Shown one piece after another: positions 33,610 through 33,738 of a stretch of 33,738 nucleotides of DNA. The notes beneath the pieces were generated by a model. It saw nothing but the letters and a program-made list of their open reading frames with translations. It searched no databases and was not told the DNA's origin. Source of the DNA: Spirosoma fluviale (GTDB lineage: Bacteria; Bacteroidota; Bacteroidia; Cytophagales; Spirosomataceae). Position 1 is the first letter of the stretch, and each line of letters starts with the position of its first letter. The stretch is taken from NCBI GenBank assembly GCA_945883625.1, contig CAMCXW010000023.1:1-33738 (forward strand), in the 5' to 3' direction. The translations under genes were made by a program, and so were the position numbers.

Positions 33610-33738
33610 TCACTTTTTCCCCCTACCTTTGCCAAACCTTGGAGGATTGGCAAAGGTAAGTAAAACCTTTTTCCACGTATCTAAACGTCCATCGATCGCA
33701 GAGGGATCAAACTCCAGCCCTAACATGCGCGCCACAAG
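33610..33738 (-). CDS. C-terminal end of an unidentified minus-strand protein (partial)
   Basis: A frame open from the right edge of the window runs leftwards for 42 codons to TGA at 33610-33612. It reads LVARMLGLEFDPSAIDGRLD, TWKKVL and then continues through repeat F as LTFANPPRFGKGRGKK. The first 26 residues look like a real protein end (amphipathic, balanced composition); a phosphatase/sulfatase-type C-terminus is a guess only. The last 16 residues come from the repeat. If genuine, this gene overlaps repeat F and converges on GH32 with 32 bases between stops. Confidence 0.5.
   Translation of the reverse strand, partial: LVARMLGLEFDPSAIDGRLDTWKKVLLTFANPPRFGKGRGKK
33624..33658 (+). repeat. 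dispersed palindromic repeat, copy F
   Basis: Identical to copy C over 35 bases: TACCTTTGCCAA (33624-33635), ACCTTGGAGGA, TTGGCAAAGGTA (33647-33658). It is preceded by TTTTTCCCCC and followed by AGTAAAAC. It starts 46 bases after the GH32 stop and is read on the minus strand as the end of the partial gene at the window edge. Confidence 0.92.

Noticed and set aside
12409-33658. The palindromic repeats as a CRISPR array
   Set aside because: Copies are kilobases apart, occur in both orientations and have no regular spacers or cas genes.
12409-33658. The palindromic repeats as ordinary Rho-independent terminators
   Set aside because: None of the six hairpins is followed by a T-tract in the direction of the upstream gene; several are followed by purines.

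Overview
The window looks like chromosomal DNA of a Bacteroidota bacterium, probably of the Cytophagales. Three things suggest this: several upstream regions carry the -7 box TAnnTTTG typical of the phylum, Shine-Dalgarno sequences are scarce, and many proteins start with short MKK...AQ-type export signals. Three photolyase/cryptochrome-family genes side by side and a strong peroxide defence suggest a sunlit, oxic (for example freshwater) habitat; that is inference. No rRNA, tRNA, CRISPR array, insertion sequence or phage gene was seen. Genes are densely packed and no gene-free stretch exceeds about 270 bases.

Layout. 1-3734: a light/DNA-repair block with the 3' part of an FAD-binding photolyase-like gene, convergent with a two-gene operon of a class-I-like photolyase/cryptochrome and a photolyase-related protein that lacks the Fe-S cysteines. 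3819-6482: an outer-membrane-type protein and a GH3 glycosidase, converging on a perfect 40-bp palindrome. 6536-7734: a YdeI-type protein with a CDGSH Fe-S tail and a helix-turn-helix/two-TM protein. 7782-11099: an exported catalase-peroxidase (KatG) divergent from oxyR, with a good OxyR operator between them. 11115-14881: a DUF4153-like membrane protein, a TolB-like beta-propeller and a Tat-exported Gfo/Idh/MocA oxidoreductase. 14987-20069: a fatty acid hydroxylase/sterol desaturase gene convergent with a type-I-secretion-like operon (ABC, HlyD, TolC) whose ATPase has lost several catalytic motifs. 20215-25953: a Bcr/CflA-type exporter, a small secreted protein coupled to a short-chain dehydrogenase, UDP-galactopyranose mutase, an acyltransferase and a BASS-family transporter. 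25975-27059: an envelope protein coupled to a DUF1569-type protein. 27147-30527: an operon of a sialidase-like enzyme, a sodium:solute symporter and an NAL/DHDPS-family aldolase, probably for scavenging a sugar acid. 30623-33577: a pentapeptide-repeat protein, an exported TIM-barrel epimerase and a GH32 fructanase. The last bases hold the end of an unidentified minus-strand gene.

The most unusual feature is a family of six dispersed 33-35 bp palindromes, at 12409, 21556, 22882, 24091, 30545 and 33624. Their stems vary by compensatory base changes, a pyrimidine tract (T-run then C-run) flanks one side in most copies, and the arm ends usually match TAnnTTTG. Five copies lie just downstream of a gene in the same polarity, four of them 45-49 nt after the stop codon. 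They may be a small non-autonomous repeat reused as an RNA 3'-end element and, in two places, as a promoter for the next gene.
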